From: Helicoverpa zea
Lineage: Eukaryota > Arthropoda > Insecta > Lepidoptera > Noctuidae
Assembly (NCBI RefSeq): GCF_022581195.2
Contig: NC_061459.1
Coordinates: 9,548,001 to 9,612,000 of the forward strand
Direction of reading: 5' to 3'
DNA: 64,000 bases
Of the stretch, positions 26,413 to 38,082 are shown one piece after another; position 1 is the stretch's first letter, and every line of letters begins with the position of its first letter. A program made the position numbers and the translations under genes. The notes beneath the pieces were generated by a model. The model worked only from the letters and a program-made list of their open reading frames with translations, ran no database searches and had not been told where the DNA came from.

Positions 26413-26827
26413 TGATATTAACCTATTAGATTGTCTATACTTATTTCAAACGACACAACTTAAAGGCAGCCGTCGTATATACGTGGCTTATATATGCATA
26501 TCATGTGTAGTGTGACTCTTTGAATCGCGATATCTCAGGAATGGTAAGATTTAGGAGAGAATTGTTAATGCCATTTTTGTAGCAAATTTAAAGATCTACA
26601 ACTTTGGTCTGATGTCTTTTTTTGATAAAACTTACCGTTTTCGAAAAAAAAAACAAAAAACCAAAAATTTTGACATTTGGCCTCGAATAACTTTTGACGC
26701 ACACATGGGATCGATGGGGACTTTTAGTATTTTATTTATAATGATCAAATCTAGCTCTCCACCAAAAATCAGCTCTGTGGGAATTTATGTTATTTGACCA
26801 CTACTTTTATGTCTATTTTGACCGGGC

Positions 26828-29028
26828 TAATTGTTCTAATATTGGAATCAGTGTTTGTTGTTGTTTCTTAGCATTCTATTTTTCAATTACAATAAGAAAA
26901 AAAGAATACAATTGAATGTGACCGTGTCGTCGAATAGCACAAACCTTTTTTTTCTTTTTAAGTTTAACAAAGAGGTTGGTATCAGTGATGCTGTCAAAAT
27001 TGAAGCCACAGTCTATTGTCCTAGTTTAAATGTAGTGCAACATGTCATTGAATCTTGAACATTTCCTATTGTCATCGAACTACGTAATCTGTGTTATCGG
27101 TTTGGACACACAGATCATCGATTCGCTGTTGAAACCCCTGTTTCATCCGACTCGACTGTCGCAACGGATTCAAACGGCTTTTGCATGCCAACGATGCTAA
27201 ATGTTGCTGAATTTTATCTACTTTTATGTAAAACGGCCTTTACTTGCTGCTGTTTTATTTGCAGTTCAGTTTTTTAAATTACTTACCATTGTTTCAGTTG
27301 TTGCTTCTGTTTAATTCTGAAATTCTTTCTAAACTATTTGTTTAAGTCTGGTTATCTATTTATAAGCTAGATTTATTAAAATCCTTAATGCTTTAAACTC
27401 CTTTCGAATTTATAAAATAGGATGATGTCTTTAAGAATTATACCCCAAACCTGAACGAACTGCTTCACGCATACAAAAATAAATCTAAATATTTCAAAAA
27501 GCTTATTTAATAAAATAAAAACTACAAAGTAAAAAAAGTTAATAATAAATCGATTTAATTACGTTGCTTTGTTAATGGTGGTTGGTAATGACTTTAAGTG
27601 CATGTAAGACAATTGTTAACAATGCATTCATTTTCATTTGAATAATATCGATCGATTTCATTACGTAATTAGGGCCCGTAATGCGGCTTTTTACGTTTCT
27701 TCCAACCATATTTAATTATGGGCATATTCATTATTTAGCGCATCAACTAATGATACGTATGTACCTTAATACGTGATAATTAATATCTAAACAGTAATAT
27801 GCGATGTTACTAAAAATATATGCATGAATCATAATTCTCTTAAACTATGATTATATCACCTATATGAGCAGGTTACATACGTACATAGTAGCATGTAGAA
27901 GCTACCTATAACAAATTATTAGACACTTATTAATATGTTCGATCATCTCCAGTTACGTGTTCAAATAAATTATTGATCATAACCATCAATTTATCATAGA
28001 TGATAAAGTAGGTATATTTTTTGTTCATTATATTATTGTTCTTCGAAAAAATTATAACGTAAGCTTCATTCGTCATCTTTGAGTTTACTAAGCTTTTTTG
28101 GTTTTAAGTTACAGGTAAACAAATAAATGATAAAGCGTTTTTAATTGTATGTTCTTTTTTAGCATTTGTAAGACAAGTATCGGGAGGAGTTCATTGGCCA
28201 AAGGCAGTCTTTATTTTTGGGACAACATAAACGAGATAAATATTTTTCATTGCTTTTGTATTGAATTGGTGAGGTCAAAAATCTCCGATCAATTATTTTT
28301 ATTAAAGGCAAAAATATATCCTGAGATATCTTTATAATAATTGAGATATACCTACATACTTGAATATTTGGTAGATTTGTTATTAATAAAATATCAGTGA
28401 TAAAATGGAAAAGAAAATTGTCCAGCACCCTTTGTGAATAACTCTTCCGTTTGCCGTATTTTCCTCAATTCCTTCGTTTACCCGACGCTGCTCTACTTAC
28501 ACAATTACTAACACAATAAAATAGAAAACCAGTTCAATTTCAACGTTACGTCTCATATATCACGCTGGCAACATACAAAGGTAACAACGATTTACCAAAA
28601 GACAACATAAAGTACACCTAAAACATTGTGAAAATCAGTTACCCTCCTTTAAGCACGCACTCAACCAAAAACACAAGGTCTCGATATACTACAATTAGTT
28701 CACTGATTAAATAATTAAAACAAAAAAATTGTGTCATCGTTGCTAAACAGCACATGTGAAGTTTAGAAATCTGTTTTACTAAGTTACGCTTTACCTTCGT
28801 CACTGGCCTTTGTAGTAACTCGTGTATGAAATATTCATAAAATTGTAATTAAACAATTTGCAATGCCATACTGGTATAAAGTATAAAGATACTAGTTTTT
28901 TGAACTAATAGGTATGTAATGTAAGCCGTTTGTAGTTTGTCTATTATATAGAACATGCACCGTATTACGTGGATGATTTATGCACGATGTCAGCGAGCAG
29001 AAAATGAACGACTAAATAAACATGGTAT
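26828..29028. other. Noncoding stretch, nothing recognised
   Basis: No credible exon on either strand. Overlapping open frames at 28149-28428 lie on both strands, which is typical of chance frames in AT-rich DNA. Confidence 0.45.
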
Positions 29029-29259
29029 TATAGTTCGGCCATTCAGAGAATGCGTTCCTGACACGTCGCGATTGAACTGACGACGTAACTTTGCAATGGC
29101 GTTGCAGTTACGATAAAAATATTTTTGCTGGTTGTTTACCGTTTTAACAATTGAGGAGCATTAAAACAACATTATTATATCAATAATCAATGAATGTAGT
29201 TACGTCGTCAGTTCAATCGCGACGTGTCAGGAACGCATTCTCTGAATGGCCGAACTATA
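29029..29259. mobile_element. MITE with ~62-bp near-perfect inverted ends
   Basis: The left arm (from 29029: tatagttcggccattcagag ... gacgacgtaact) is the inverse of the right arm (agttacgtcgtcagttcaat ... ccgaactata, to 29259). The loop is about 105 bp and noncoding. The minimal divergence between arms implies a young insertion. No clear target duplication. Confidence 0.8.
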
Positions 29260-29656
29260 GTTGTAAGGCATGGGTAAGGTTTAAAATAGAATTTTGTTTG
29301 ATAGTATTTTTAATACTATTTCTAACTAAAATTCGAAAAAATATAGTTTTACCAATTAATAAATTAGTGTGTAAAAAACCTTGTATATAAAAAGCTATTA
29401 ACTAAACTCGTATTTTTTAATTCTAGAATTTCTAAATTATTTATAGTCCTGTAATTTTACAACAAAGGAAATGTTTGTTTATGTATTATATTAGCACTTT
29501 TTATAATACTGCGGTCTTTAGCAATTTTAGAATGAGAAGCAAAAAAAAAACACCTATTTATGTTAGATGTTTTTTTGTGGATGCCATATACATATTTATT
29601 TTGAAATAAAAATAAAAATGTTTGTTTATAATCGTTGCCATGGAAACGGAACAAAT

Positions 29657-29809
29657 CATCCTCCGAGCCTTTTCCCAACTATGTTGGGGTCGGCTTCCAG
29701 TCTAACCGGATTCAGCTGAGTACCAGTGCTTTACAAGAAGCGACTGCCTATCTGACCTCCTCAACCCAGTTACCCGGGCAATCCGATACCCCTTGATTAG
29801 ACTGGTGTA
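29657..29809 (-). mobile_element. 5'-truncated SINE with 15-bp TSD
   Basis: In reverse orientation this carries the tail and distal body of the SINE described at 25419. A perfect direct repeat, ggaaacggaacaaat, lies at 29642-29656 and 29810-29824, which fixes the boundaries and shows target-primed insertion. Confidence 0.85.
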
Positions 29810-29824
29810 GGAAACGGAACAAAT

Positions 29825-30960
29825 AACTTATTTTTTATAAAGTGTAAATAAATAATAATTGGTCACGTTGCATAAGGCGATTCTTCGGTTGTCGTGACAG
29901 TGAGAGTATTTCTATGTTTTGTAGGTCGCGATCATTGTATTGAGTAAAACATCGCGCTCCAAGCGTGGGACATTCGGAGCAAGTGAAAACTAGACACGCT
30001 TTGTTGTTTGTCTAATTATAGATTAACCTGTTTAATTACTGAGATTTTTATGCAAAATTATTTCAATGTATTTTTTTATAAATTAAAAAAAAAAACATTT
30101 TTTTTTTTAATTTATTTCATGGCAGTATTATCCATTGTGTAAATTATATTCAAGTAACTATTATGAGGATTTTTAATAATTTGGAAATAATTACGCAAAT
30201 TATAGCGTTAATTATGAAGGAACCAGATCTAACACAAAGGGTTTTACAAGTTGGTAATTTTCACCGAAATTAGAAACTTGCTAATAGTTTTCAACGGTTA
30301 TGGCTCAACGATGTTACACATTTAGTTCGGACCGTATCGAAGTTATGAAATGAAGGAAAAAATTCATTGACTACCGATTGTTACAAGCTCATGCTAATTC
30401 GAACGAAGTAACGCAACTGCTTTGTTAACGGTAACCGTTTGAAATATTTTCGCGAATTTTTGTCTCTTGATTTAATTTAAATTGAAAGAAGTTTTAATTC
30501 TTGCTTGTTTTTTTAAATGAATTTAATTTTTTTATTCGTCTAGGCAGACATATTACAAAACATTTAAGTTTTTTTTTTCTTTCAAAAATATAATATTTTA
30601 TCAATTTTTAAATTTAGGTTAAGCTATGGAGCTTAGAAAATTTAATTCATGATACCTTTTATAATACGTACCGATATTATTTAGTTTTTTTAAATAATTT
30701 TGGTACGTTTTTTAATATCTTATTTTTTTGGGAATATTGGTGTTCCATTTTTATTATGAGAGGAAGTTGCATGATAAATAACACTATAAATATATATTTT
30801 TTTAGAGAGGTTACACTATGGATAAGAACATGTTCTTCTCAAATTTTTAATTACCTATAGATTATAATAAAAACTATATTCATATGACTCATCATAACAT
30901 TAAAATAATTTATCAGCCGATACCGGCTCGCCTAATCACTACTTTCTTCGTCTGTCACCG
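29825..30960. other. Noncoding stretch with homopolymer runs
   Basis: Contains paired A- and T-runs at 30076-30110 and general T-rich sequence. No exon or repeat family recognised. Confidence 0.45.
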
Positions 30961-31035
30961 GAGAGAGCGCACCGCTATTTTGTTCTAAAGAAAGTTTATA
31001 TTACCTACATTTACTTGACATCATTAAAAAAATAC

Positions 31036-31310
31036 GACTTACCGTGTATATGCGAAACAAAACACAATCACAATATAATCGGCACAAGAAAGTCCGCAAG
31101 TTCACAGTTCACAGGTGTTGTGGCGCACGATCTTGACGCGGTCTACGATTCGAGGTTCTAAGTTCGTTCTCGGCCAGTGTCGTAGTTGCACTGAGCGTTC
31201 TTAACGGAAGACCAGTGCGTGGTTGCGCTCGCGCACGCTCACCTAAAAGTAAAACCAAATAAGCGCGCGTAGGTCCGCCGCACCGTGTAAATCGGTGAGA
31301 TATCACAGTC
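31036..31310 (-). promoter_or_regulatory. Possible 5' UTR exon and promoter, minus strand
   Basis: A GC-rich island in AT-rich surroundings. Read on the minus strand it holds an arthropod initiator-like TCAGT (31190-31194) and, about 150 bases downstream, a strong donor (cacg|gtaagt, near 31040). The frame at 31109-31306 has arginine-rich GC-driven composition and no domain. One reading is a first noncoding exon whose first intron spans much of 1-31 kb. This is inference; no downstream coding exon was identified. Confidence 0.3.
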
Positions 31311-33371
31311 GATCTAACACCCTACACTATGCGTCGTATGCGCCCGATTTATTAAGGTTAAGGATAGAAAAGTACTAGCGATAGCTATGGGCAACATTTT
31401 TGCGTAAATCGATTCAATGTACCGTGCCTAAATAGCGTGACTCGATTTTAATGCTAATTGAGTTTCAGTAAGATACAATTGGAGCGTGAGAGTATATCTC
31501 GATAGTTAGTCTTAATTAGTAAGTAGATGTTCGAAGTTGAGTGCTTATGTGTGCTTGTGAAAGATGCTTCTGTGTTATAATTATTTAATAAGAATCGCAC
31601 ATAATGTGGTACAGATCACAGTGCCTGTAATATAAAAGTTTATATTGTAAAATAGAGTGGTAAGTATGTTGAAGGACCTGTGAGAGTTAGCAGGTGACCA
31701 ATTGTGTTGCCAGGAGAAAACATTCTCGTATCCTTTGAGTTCGTCCAAAGCTGTTGAGTGACAATAAATTCCAGTGAGGTATATTGCAGCTGGTGACTGG
31801 TCGCGAGGATACGTGCACTGTCAGAGCGCTCGGGTAAAGTACTGGGCGGTTGGGGTAAACATTGTGTCAAGACCGCTGCAGAGGCGTTTGCAGTCGTGCA
31901 TCTAAGGAAATCGTAACAAAGAACCGTAATAAGTATGCAGTTATATGTATTACACATACCTATATTTACTAGTAGATCATAGATTGTCTCGTGACTCATC
32001 CAAGATCGAAATCGTTCAATCGTAACTGTAGATTTCTTGAACCAATAAACAAGACGTGGTTTGCATTTTCAATATCAGCTTGTATTGTAAAATTCTAGTA
32101 AACATATTTTGATTTCAGCGTGAAATGAAAGTTTTGATTAAAAATATAAAATTGATCTGCAAAAGATATTTATAATGTGGCACGATATTACAGATAGGTA
32201 TATGAGTTGTTCGTAATTTAGCGTTGCAAACTTTACAATAATGGGCACTTATCTCGTTTGTGTAAGAAGTGGAACATATATAGGTCTGAAACTAGTGTAA
32301 TGTGATGAAAAATTACTTAATAGGTACCTGTATAAAATTGTCACCGCATCAAAGTGCTATACTGTGGTAACGTTAAGCTTACGACATCAAAACCGATTTT
32401 GAATCGCGTATGAAGAAATTCTAACTGGTACGTTTTAATATCGATTACTTAAACGATTTTGGCTGTTATAAACTACGTACGTGCACATATTTCACTACGT
32501 AATCGATCGATTGCGCAAAATTGGTGCGTAGAAAAAATATGCGTTTACAACTGTTGACGATTTAAAATGTAATGATGAATGAAAATTACACATAAAACTA
32601 GGCAATTAAGAACTGATAGACGAATAAATATTTTCGAAATTCGTATTTTTATATTATTTTAGTAGATCATGTTGAATTAATTCCATGCATAATGTAGGAA
32701 AGAACGTCTGAATTAAAAAAAAGAGCAGCCCATTTCTGTTTCCAAATATTCATTTGCATATTTTCTTTTAACTCGTTGAAAAACTGTGTGAAGTTTTATT
32801 TCCATTTTTAGCTAGATTTAATTTAAATAAAATGATAAAAAAAAATGGAAAAATGAACCGATATTCATCGTAGAAAGTGATTTTAGCCTTTTGAAAGCTG
32901 CGAAAAAAATGTGGACTGGAACTTAAAAGTTTCTGCTATGCATAATGCTTAATTAACTAGTTTGACCTGGAAAATAGGGCCGTTGTAAGTGAGTTTAGTT
33001 CAGCCCAAATTTAAGTGCTTTCCTCGTAATAGTTTCGGTGTAGCCACGAATCCACTCTCCAGAGAGTGTAGGTATTATTACTCACATAGATAAAAGTTGT
33101 CTAAAAATTCCCTTGCGTATTAAGTAGGGTAAAGTAAACACAGCTAGTATGATGCAGTTGTAATTAAATTAAATTAAAAATGTATCAGGTTTTAGCATGA
33201 TTTTTATATAGGGGCTGGGTGGTCGATCGGTCATCTTAAATCAATAATAACAATCGCTACGCTTTGTACTCTTGGAATTTTCGAATCAACATTTCAGCTC
33301 ATTTTATTTACTTTTTTTCCTTTACATTATGGTCGTCGATAAGATCATATTATGATAGCTAGCTTACTGAC
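31311..33371. other. Noncoding stretch, nothing recognised
   Basis: The longest frame (31640-31999, minus, 119 codons) shows no signal peptide, domain or splice-consistent extension and is treated as chance. Confidence 0.45.
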
Positions 33372-33374
33372 TAA

Positions 33375-33561
33375 CGGCCAGTTTCTTCATCAAAAGTAAA
33401 AGTTAAAGTTATGTCTAAAGTAAAGGTAACAGTCAAATTCGTTTTTTCAAGGCTAAAGTGACAGTAAAACTAATAGAAAAATTGAATTTGACCGTTACTT
33501 TTGCTTTAGACATTACTTTGACTTTTACTTTGGCTTTAACTTTTGATGAAGAAACTGGCTG
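33375..33561. mobile_element. MITE with TAA duplication
   Basis: The left end cggccagtttcttcatcaaa and right end tttgatgaagaaactggctg are inverted, and internal aaagtaaaagttaaagt blocks are mirrored by actttgacttttactttggc. TAA lies directly outside both ends. At 187 bp with no coding capacity it is a probable Harbinger-type MITE. Confidence 0.8.
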
Positions 33562-33564
33562 TAA

Positions 33565-36287
33565 GTAGGTATAATTTATTTTTTGATTTATCCACGCTTT
33601 AAGTATTTTAACACTCGTTAGGTTAAGTCATTTACTGTTTCCGTTTATTAACCAACACGATTAATTCAGTGGCAGATGAGTCTAAATTGGTCCATGGTTG
33701 TTGACGATTTTCTAATACTTACCTTTAATTCATTCGTGCGTTCATAACAACAAATGTACAAAATTGACACTAATAAGAGACAGTACTTATCTCAGTTATC
33801 TATGTATTAAAAGAAAGCTCGTGTTGCCAGTGATGTTAGATACAACGGCTTTTCAAACCACTAAAATGATAAGCGGGTTACACGTTTGACATCACAAATG
33901 ACTTGTCTATCTGTTGATTCAATCTCAAATTATGAGAGTCCATTTGATATCAAGCTTTGGTTTGATCTTACTACCTAGTCCTGACATAGCTCTCTAATTT
34001 AACTAAAATTGATTTATGTTTTATTTCATAAATTGAAGACTTTAAAAGTCATCGACTGCTTTTTAAACTCGAAAGGTGAAATGTTATTGATATCAAAGTT
34101 ATATCTAAAGTTAACAAAAACTTCAGGGCTTTCTTAATCACAGGATGGGTTCGAATTCAAAACACAAAATAAACAGAACATTTTCATGGGCGAAAAGTTT
34201 GTCAAAAGAGCTGGAAGTTGGCCATGATTCATCACTCCAAATTGATTTAATGACTAACAGACGACAAGGCGGTGGCACCAACAGTGTCTCGACGGGAGTT
34301 TCGAAACTTTTACCTTACCGATAATAAATGAAGCAAGTTATGACAGTTGGGATGGAATCGTGACCATTTTGTGCGTGCTGTCAACGACTACTGCGCCGAC
34401 GCTGTCGGTCGGAACAAAGCAATTAGCCGCGAGTGGTATTTATATCTGACGAGTGGCTTAAGTTGATGCTATCGGTATAAGCAGTACCGGGCTCAATTGA
34501 TAAAATATATTGATGTGAAATATTTTCGGATAATCTTTATATTAAGGGCTTTCTAAGTTCAGTCTCCATCTCACGAACCTTTTGTTAAACAAATAATAGA
34601 GAGTGGGTGCATTGGCTCTATGCTGTAAGTAGTATGTACTCATTTATTACAAAGAGTTCCAAAGTTTCCTGTGACGTATTCACTCATATACTATAGTCCG
34701 TTTTCCGCGGCTTATTTTACCTACGTAAGCCTAATAAGGCAAACTTGTCGTTTTGTTTATAAAACATTCATTCGTAGTAGGCATTGAAAAATATTTCATA
34801 ACCAATACGCGTAGAAAACTACTCATGAACGACTTGGTCCCTATACAAGGTGTTGATTTGCATTTGTGCCATACTTCAGGAGGAGGACATAAAATACGTA
34901 AATAAACGATTGGAATTACAGAAGACGGGATATAGCTAATATGCACTGCTTTTTTGTCATTGTAATGTCGTACTATTTCAGAAGTAACCCAATGTTATGA
35001 ATGAAATTTATGAAAAATCGTTGCGTATGCTTTGTGTTTGCGTTTGTGTGAGGGCGCAGCACGGTTTTAAGGCCAGTAACACACGCGCCAAGTTTAAATA
35101 CGGCTAGATGACATTGACGGAATTCCGAAAAAAAATAAAAATTACGTACCGATTTTTTTGTTGATTTGGGTCGAGAATCATTAGCATAATTACGTCCTTG
35201 ACTATGGCACGGATGCAAATCAACAGCTTGTATTAAATTGTATGAGACACTATTATGTTGCATATTGCGACGATAGATGTCGCCACTTGTCGTCAGACTG
35301 ACATCGATAAGTGAGGATGGTCGAGAGGATGGTGATTTGAAATTATTTTCCTTAATAAATAGAATGTCCAGTAAGGAAAATTAAAAACAATGTATATTTA
35401 ATTTATGTTGGGTTTACCCGTTGAATGAAGAACTAGTTGAACGAGTCATTTTTGGCTGAATTTAATATGAAGTATTTTATTTCATACTGCATACATAATG
35501 AAAGAATTAGTATTTCTTTCATTTTGGAAGTCACCACAACACTGGAACTTAAAGAGCAATTTCTAGGACTGCGCATGAGTTTTAGACAGTAATATTTTGA
35601 CAACAGCAAACTCTGGAATTTATTTATTTTAGAATTTTGAATAAAAAGAAAAATACCGGTTTTAAGAAGACTACACGTACACGTCTGCTGGGTATTTCAC
35701 GCCCATTCTTTTTCTATCCTTACAGGATATCATGAAGTTAATAAATACTTCGACCTGATGTAGTAGGTTTAAAGATAGGTATATTTTTTTTGGCTACTTA
35801 TTATTAGATGTACACAATAAATTAGATATAATAAAGTTTGTATGCCCAAGTAATATTGGCAATATTTTATCTCGATACGGGTTGCAGTTACTGCATTACG
35901 CCGGTAAAATTTCGGGAAAACAGCTAGTTATCAATATGAGTAATTGTGGGTAAAACCATAATATGAGTAAATAGGGATAAAATTCTATTTGTATTTATTT
36001 TCCTAGTTTATGTATATTTCATATTGATTTAACTGTTGCTTTAATTACATGTAATTCTTTGATAACCATGTTATTTTAATACGAATTATTTGCCAATTCC
36101 ATGATCAATTCGAAAATTGTCTGGATATCACCTACTAAGAATAGGTAAAACGAAATCTAAATTAAATAAGCTTCTATTATCTTCTTACCTACTGAAAATT
36201 ATAATGCGAGACTTTCCCTATTCCAGGATTAACAAAAGAGGGGTTATAAGGAACAGTTCTTCCTAACCAGCCAGTAGTGTGGGTTAA
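33565..36287. other. Noncoding stretch, nothing recognised
   Basis: Open frames at 34731-34946 and 34973-35263 (minus) lack domains and splice support. No repeat with a copy elsewhere in the window was noticed. Confidence 0.4.
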
Positions 36288-36381
36288 TATCATATCATAT
36301 CATTTATTGCATTCCATATATATATATTTTCCACCAAATGTACATTATGGAATGCAATAAATGATATGATATGATATGATA
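36288..36381. repeat. Inverted repeat built on ATATC/GATAT units
   Basis: The left arm (atatcatatcatatc then atttattgcattccata, 36288-36318) is the inverse of the right arm (tatggaatgcaataaat then gatatgatatgatat, from 36347). The 28-base loop contains a TA run. It could be two head-to-head element tails or a foldback. It lies just beyond the 3' end of the first peptide gene. Confidence 0.75.
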
Positions 36382-36539
36382 ATATTGTAGGTACCGTATT
36401 AATAATATGACGATTTATGTAGATACTAAATAAAAGTTACATCTTATGTTTTATAGACTAAAGGATGAAACAAACTTTTATTGTTAATAAAAATAATTCA
36501 CTTGTGTCTTCATAATAGTCTATGATGTGAGGACATATA

Positions 36540-36806
36540 TTAATAATCGTCATTCATGATGTCTGGACAATGACCTTCTTTCGTGGGAGGTTTACCGTTA
36601 CGACAAAGGTCCGATTTAATAACCGGCCCTCCTTCTCCATTGGTATCAGTGAGCATGTGGGGAGTGAGCACGACGTCGTAGAGGTACAGCAGTATGTCTG
36701 CGGGCGCGGCGCCGGCTAATGTCACGGGGATGTCGTCCGACGCGCCGCGGACGCACATGTCGCACGCTGTGATGCTCAGCGTCAGTAATATCATCACAGC
36801 TCTCAT
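36540..36806 (-). CDS. Secreted ENF/GBP-type two-cysteine peptide precursor, paralogue A
   Basis: An 88-residue precursor in one coding exon. Residues 1-21 form a signal peptide (MRAVMILLTLSITACDMC), then a short prodomain containing PADILLYLYDVVLTPH, then a C-terminal peptide with Cys68 and Cys80 in CRNGKPPTKEGHC, ending in an acidic tail MNDDY. The spacing C-x2-G-x6-G-x-C fits the motif of insect growth-blocking, plasmatocyte-spreading and stress-response cytokines, although P replaces the usual K/R after the last Cys. The ATG is preceded by a splice acceptor (ttccaacag), so a 5' UTR exon lies upstream. It is the outermost member of the cluster, with R instead of G at residue 20. The secretion call is strong; the cytokine role is inferred from the motif only. 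Confidence 0.75.
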   Translation of the reverse strand: MRAVMILLTLSITACDMCVRGASDDIPVTLAGAAPADILLYLYDVVLTPHMLTDTNGEGGPVIKSDLCRNGKPPTKEGHCPDIMNDDY

Positions 36807-36839
36807 CTTTTGCCGCTGTTGGAAAAATGATACAATTTT

Positions 36840-36915
36840 GTATGAATGACGGACGGACGGACGGACAGAGGAGCGAAAACAATAGGGTCCCGTTTTACCC
36901 TTTGGGTACGCAACC
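36840..36915. repeat. Dispersed repeat with (ACGG)n microsatellite
   Basis: A gacggacggacggacgga run is followed by gggtcccgttttaccctttg and a tacgcaaccctaaaa end. A diverged copy in reverse lies at 53353-53450. The pattern is a familiar moth interspersed repeat from memory. It lies in the 5' intron or upstream region of peptide gene A. Confidence 0.6.
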
Positions 36916-37522
36916 CTAAAAAACTATTAAATATTAAAAGTAACAATGATCATTCGTTTGGATACTTGTTTGGTTAAAAACTTTTTTCACAACAATATAG
37001 TTTACTATACATATACATCACCTTGCTTAATCTACACTATAAAGTAGACATACCTATTAATATAAATCACGTAAACAATAATAGTACTTAATTAATCCAC
37101 TAATTTTACAAATTCAAGTAAGATTTGAGTGGCTTTTCACTGAACCAATATTTACCTTAGAGTAGTCTTTCGATAAACACAAACAGAATATGGTTTATAA
37201 AATGAAATAAATCTGTACACTACGACGTTGTTTTCAGATGACAATTAGAATTATAATAAATAACAATAGTTGCTACTGTTGAACCCTGTTCACACATTCA
37301 TTACAGGAAAATGTTCACAGACCTGCAGCTAAATTATAAAACAAACTAGTTACAGACCATTCGGATAGTTTAATTTGTATCATGTATTCAAAATAGTATA
37401 AATTTTAGTGTAAACATCTTAAGAGACTGAACGCACCGAAAACATACACAGAGAAGCAGGTTGACGCGACGTTCGTAACGTTCATAACATATAAATTAAT
37501 AGCTTTAAAATGAGTTGAGTAA

Positions 37523-37707
37523 TCTATACTAATATTATAAAGAGGAAAACTTTGTTTGTTTGTTTGGTTGTAATGGATAAACTCGTTTTTAAATATTCTT
37601 TCACCATTAGAAAGCTATATTCTCTGCGAGTAACATAGGCTATATTATATCCCGGTGCGGGCAGTAGCTCCTACGGGACGCGGGTGAAACCGCGGGAAAA
37701 CAGCTAG
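37523..37707 (+). mobile_element. Helitron-like non-autonomous element, full copy
   Basis: Starts TCTATACTAATATTATAAAG directly after a host A, and ends in CTAG directly before a host T, as Helitrons do. Near the 3' end it carries a cccgcggtttcacccgcg-type hairpin (read as gcgggtgaaaccgcggg). At 185 bp it encodes nothing. Its 3' half is also the start of the 1,753-bp tandem duplication. Confidence 0.7.
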
Positions 37708-38082
37708 TCAAAAATAAAAATTAACCAAGTTAGATATACTCTTTATTATGTACACCAATTAAAAAAAAAACAACAACTAAACTACAGATTTAAAAGTCGG
37801 TGACACAATGGGCGGTCTTATCGCTAAAAGCGATCTCTTACAGACAACCTTTGGATGGATTGAGAATAAAAAAAAGAAATAACTGTATTGCAGGTAGTTT
37901 TTGGTGTACTATGTATATATGTATAATATGAATACCTAAAAATAGACAAATAAAAATAAAATAAATAAATAAATATATATATTACATAAAATGACACAAA
38001 TATGTATATATATAATATATATTGAAAGTTACCAATTAAACTTAGTGATACCTACCCCGCAACAGTATGGTATTGTACTGGA

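Larger units (their letters stand above)
24887..26827 (+). mobile_element. Decayed mariner-type transposon with ~300-bp inverted ends
   Basis: Ends gcccggtcaaaatagac (24887) and gtctattttgaccgggc (to 26827) are perfect inverses with TA outside each, the Tc1/mariner target. The inverted arms extend to about 25184 on the left and from about 26517 on the right. The interior holds remnants of a mariner-type transposase and a full SINE (25419-25795). Long arms are unusual for mariner, whose ends are normally under 50 bp. Non-functional: the catalytic middle is absent. Confidence 0.75.

Noticed and set aside
31109..31306. Arginine-rich 65-codon open frame
   Set aside because: GC-driven composition, no domain; the region is better read as noncoding exon or promoter.
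31640..31999. 119-codon minus-strand open frame
   Set aside because: No signal peptide, domain, splice extension or repeat-protein similarity recognised.
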